The notes below the pieces were generated by a model that was not told the origin of the DNA, searched no databases, and saw nothing but the letters and a program-made list of their open reading frames with translations. A DNA stretch of 7,084 nt from an uncultured Veillonella sp. (lineage in GTDB: Bacteria > Bacillota > Negativicutes > Veillonellales > Veillonellaceae), in assembly GCA_934216375.1 (NCBI GenBank), contig CAKQBP010000067.1, forward strand, positions 1-7,084, read 5' to 3'. The first letter of the stretch is position 1. Each line of letters opens with the position of its first letter. The translations under genes were made by a program, and so were the position numbers. Shown here piece by piece: positions 6,697 to 7,084 of the stretch.

Positions 6697-7084
6697 TTAT
6701 TTTAGAACTACATTCGTAGCCCCTGCACCACCTTCATCATAACCGGCTGTTTCAAAATGCGCTACATGAGGCAAAGTACGTAAATATTGGTGAACACCTT
6801 CACGTAATGCACCTGTACCCTTACCATGAATAATACGCACTTGATTAATACCACCAAGCAAAGCTTGGTCAATGAATCTCCCTACAGAAACGGTCGCTTC
6901 ATCTACTGTTTGACCAAGAATATTAATTTCCGTACGGACTTCTTTTTGACGTTGTACTGCCGAGCCACTCATACGCTTTCTTGTTTTAGGCATAACTGCT
7001 TTTTGTTCACGTGCGAGTTTGTTGCCTTCTTCACGTGTAGTAGATTGTAATTCGCTAACCTTAACGGTGGCTGTTAGCCCATTA
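6697..7084 (-). CDS. mutS2: MutS2 C-terminal part with Smr domain (N-terminus outside window)
   Basis: The last 128 residues of MutS2, with the frame open to the right edge and ending in TAA at 6697. The visible part begins NGLTATVKVSELQ, which fits the KOW-like segment of MutS2. A basic linker follows (KTRKRMSG), then the Smr domain at roughly the last 80 residues. The hallmark IIHGKGTGALREGVHQYL is clear, and the end, GGAGATNVVLK, matches the usual GGxGxTVVELK ending. MutS2 is a MutS-family ATPase lacking mismatch-binding domains. It has been linked to suppression of homologous recombination and, in Bacillus, to rescue of collided ribosomes, with Smr as a nucleic-acid binding or nuclease module. 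The usual LDLRG motif is INILG here, losing its Asp and Arg. The ATG at 6991 is internal, not the start, because the frame and homology continue upstream. It faces pbp1A convergently across 157 bases. Confidence 0.93.
   Translation of the reverse strand, partial: NGLTATVKVSELQSTTREEGNKLAREQKAVMPKTRKRMSGSAVQRQKEVRTEINILGQTVDEATVSVGRFIDQALLGGINQVRIIHGKGTGALREGVHQYLRTLPHVAHFETAGYDEGGAGATNVVLK

Noticed and set aside
6826..7050. Plus-strand open frame antisense to mutS2
   Set aside because: It is a shadow of the Smr-domain frame, with no recognisable motif or ribosome binding site.
1..7084. Previously undescribed multi-gene system
   Set aside because: Every substantial open frame belongs to a well-known housekeeping family, and the intergenic gaps (at most 219 bp) hold only promoters, terminators and AT-rich filler.

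Overview
The window is about 7.1 kb of an AT-rich, densely coded bacterial chromosome. Strong AGGAGG-type ribosome binding sites, Firmicutes-like protein sequences and short AT-rich promoters suggest a member of the Negativicutes. Veillonella is my best guess from the look of the MutS2, TyrRS and PBP1A proteins; this is inference without a database search. The gene content is housekeeping. I see no mobile element, CRISPR array, tRNA or rRNA, and no new defence or biosynthetic system.

Layout, left to right: (1) positions 1-2146, minus strand, phosphoenolpyruvate synthase (ppsA), complete at the start but cut off by the left edge before its C-terminus; (2) 2261-2863, minus, a Nudix hydrolase of the CoA-pyrophosphatase type; (3) 3083-4291, minus, tyrosyl-tRNA synthetase (tyrS), interrupted by one in-frame TGA at codon 205 and followed by a clear intrinsic terminator; (4) 4449-6539, plus, a bifunctional class A penicillin-binding protein (PBP1A family) with a lysine-rich tail; (5) 6697-7084, minus, the C-terminal 128 residues of MutS2 with its Smr domain, cut off by the right edge. 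tyrS and pbp1A are divergent and share a 157-bp region with back-to-back promoters. pbp1A and mutS2 converge on a 157-bp gap with weak hairpins.

The genes serve unrelated core tasks: gluconeogenic PEP formation, nucleotide/cofactor clean-up, tRNA charging, peptidoglycan synthesis, and ribosome rescue or recombination control. No shared pathway is evident. The observation most worth checking is the nonsense codon in tyrS. The gene is normally essential, both halves keep all family motifs in the same frame, and a single base change would restore a leucine codon. It is either a sequence error, a recent mutation covered by a second TyrRS, or a readthrough case.
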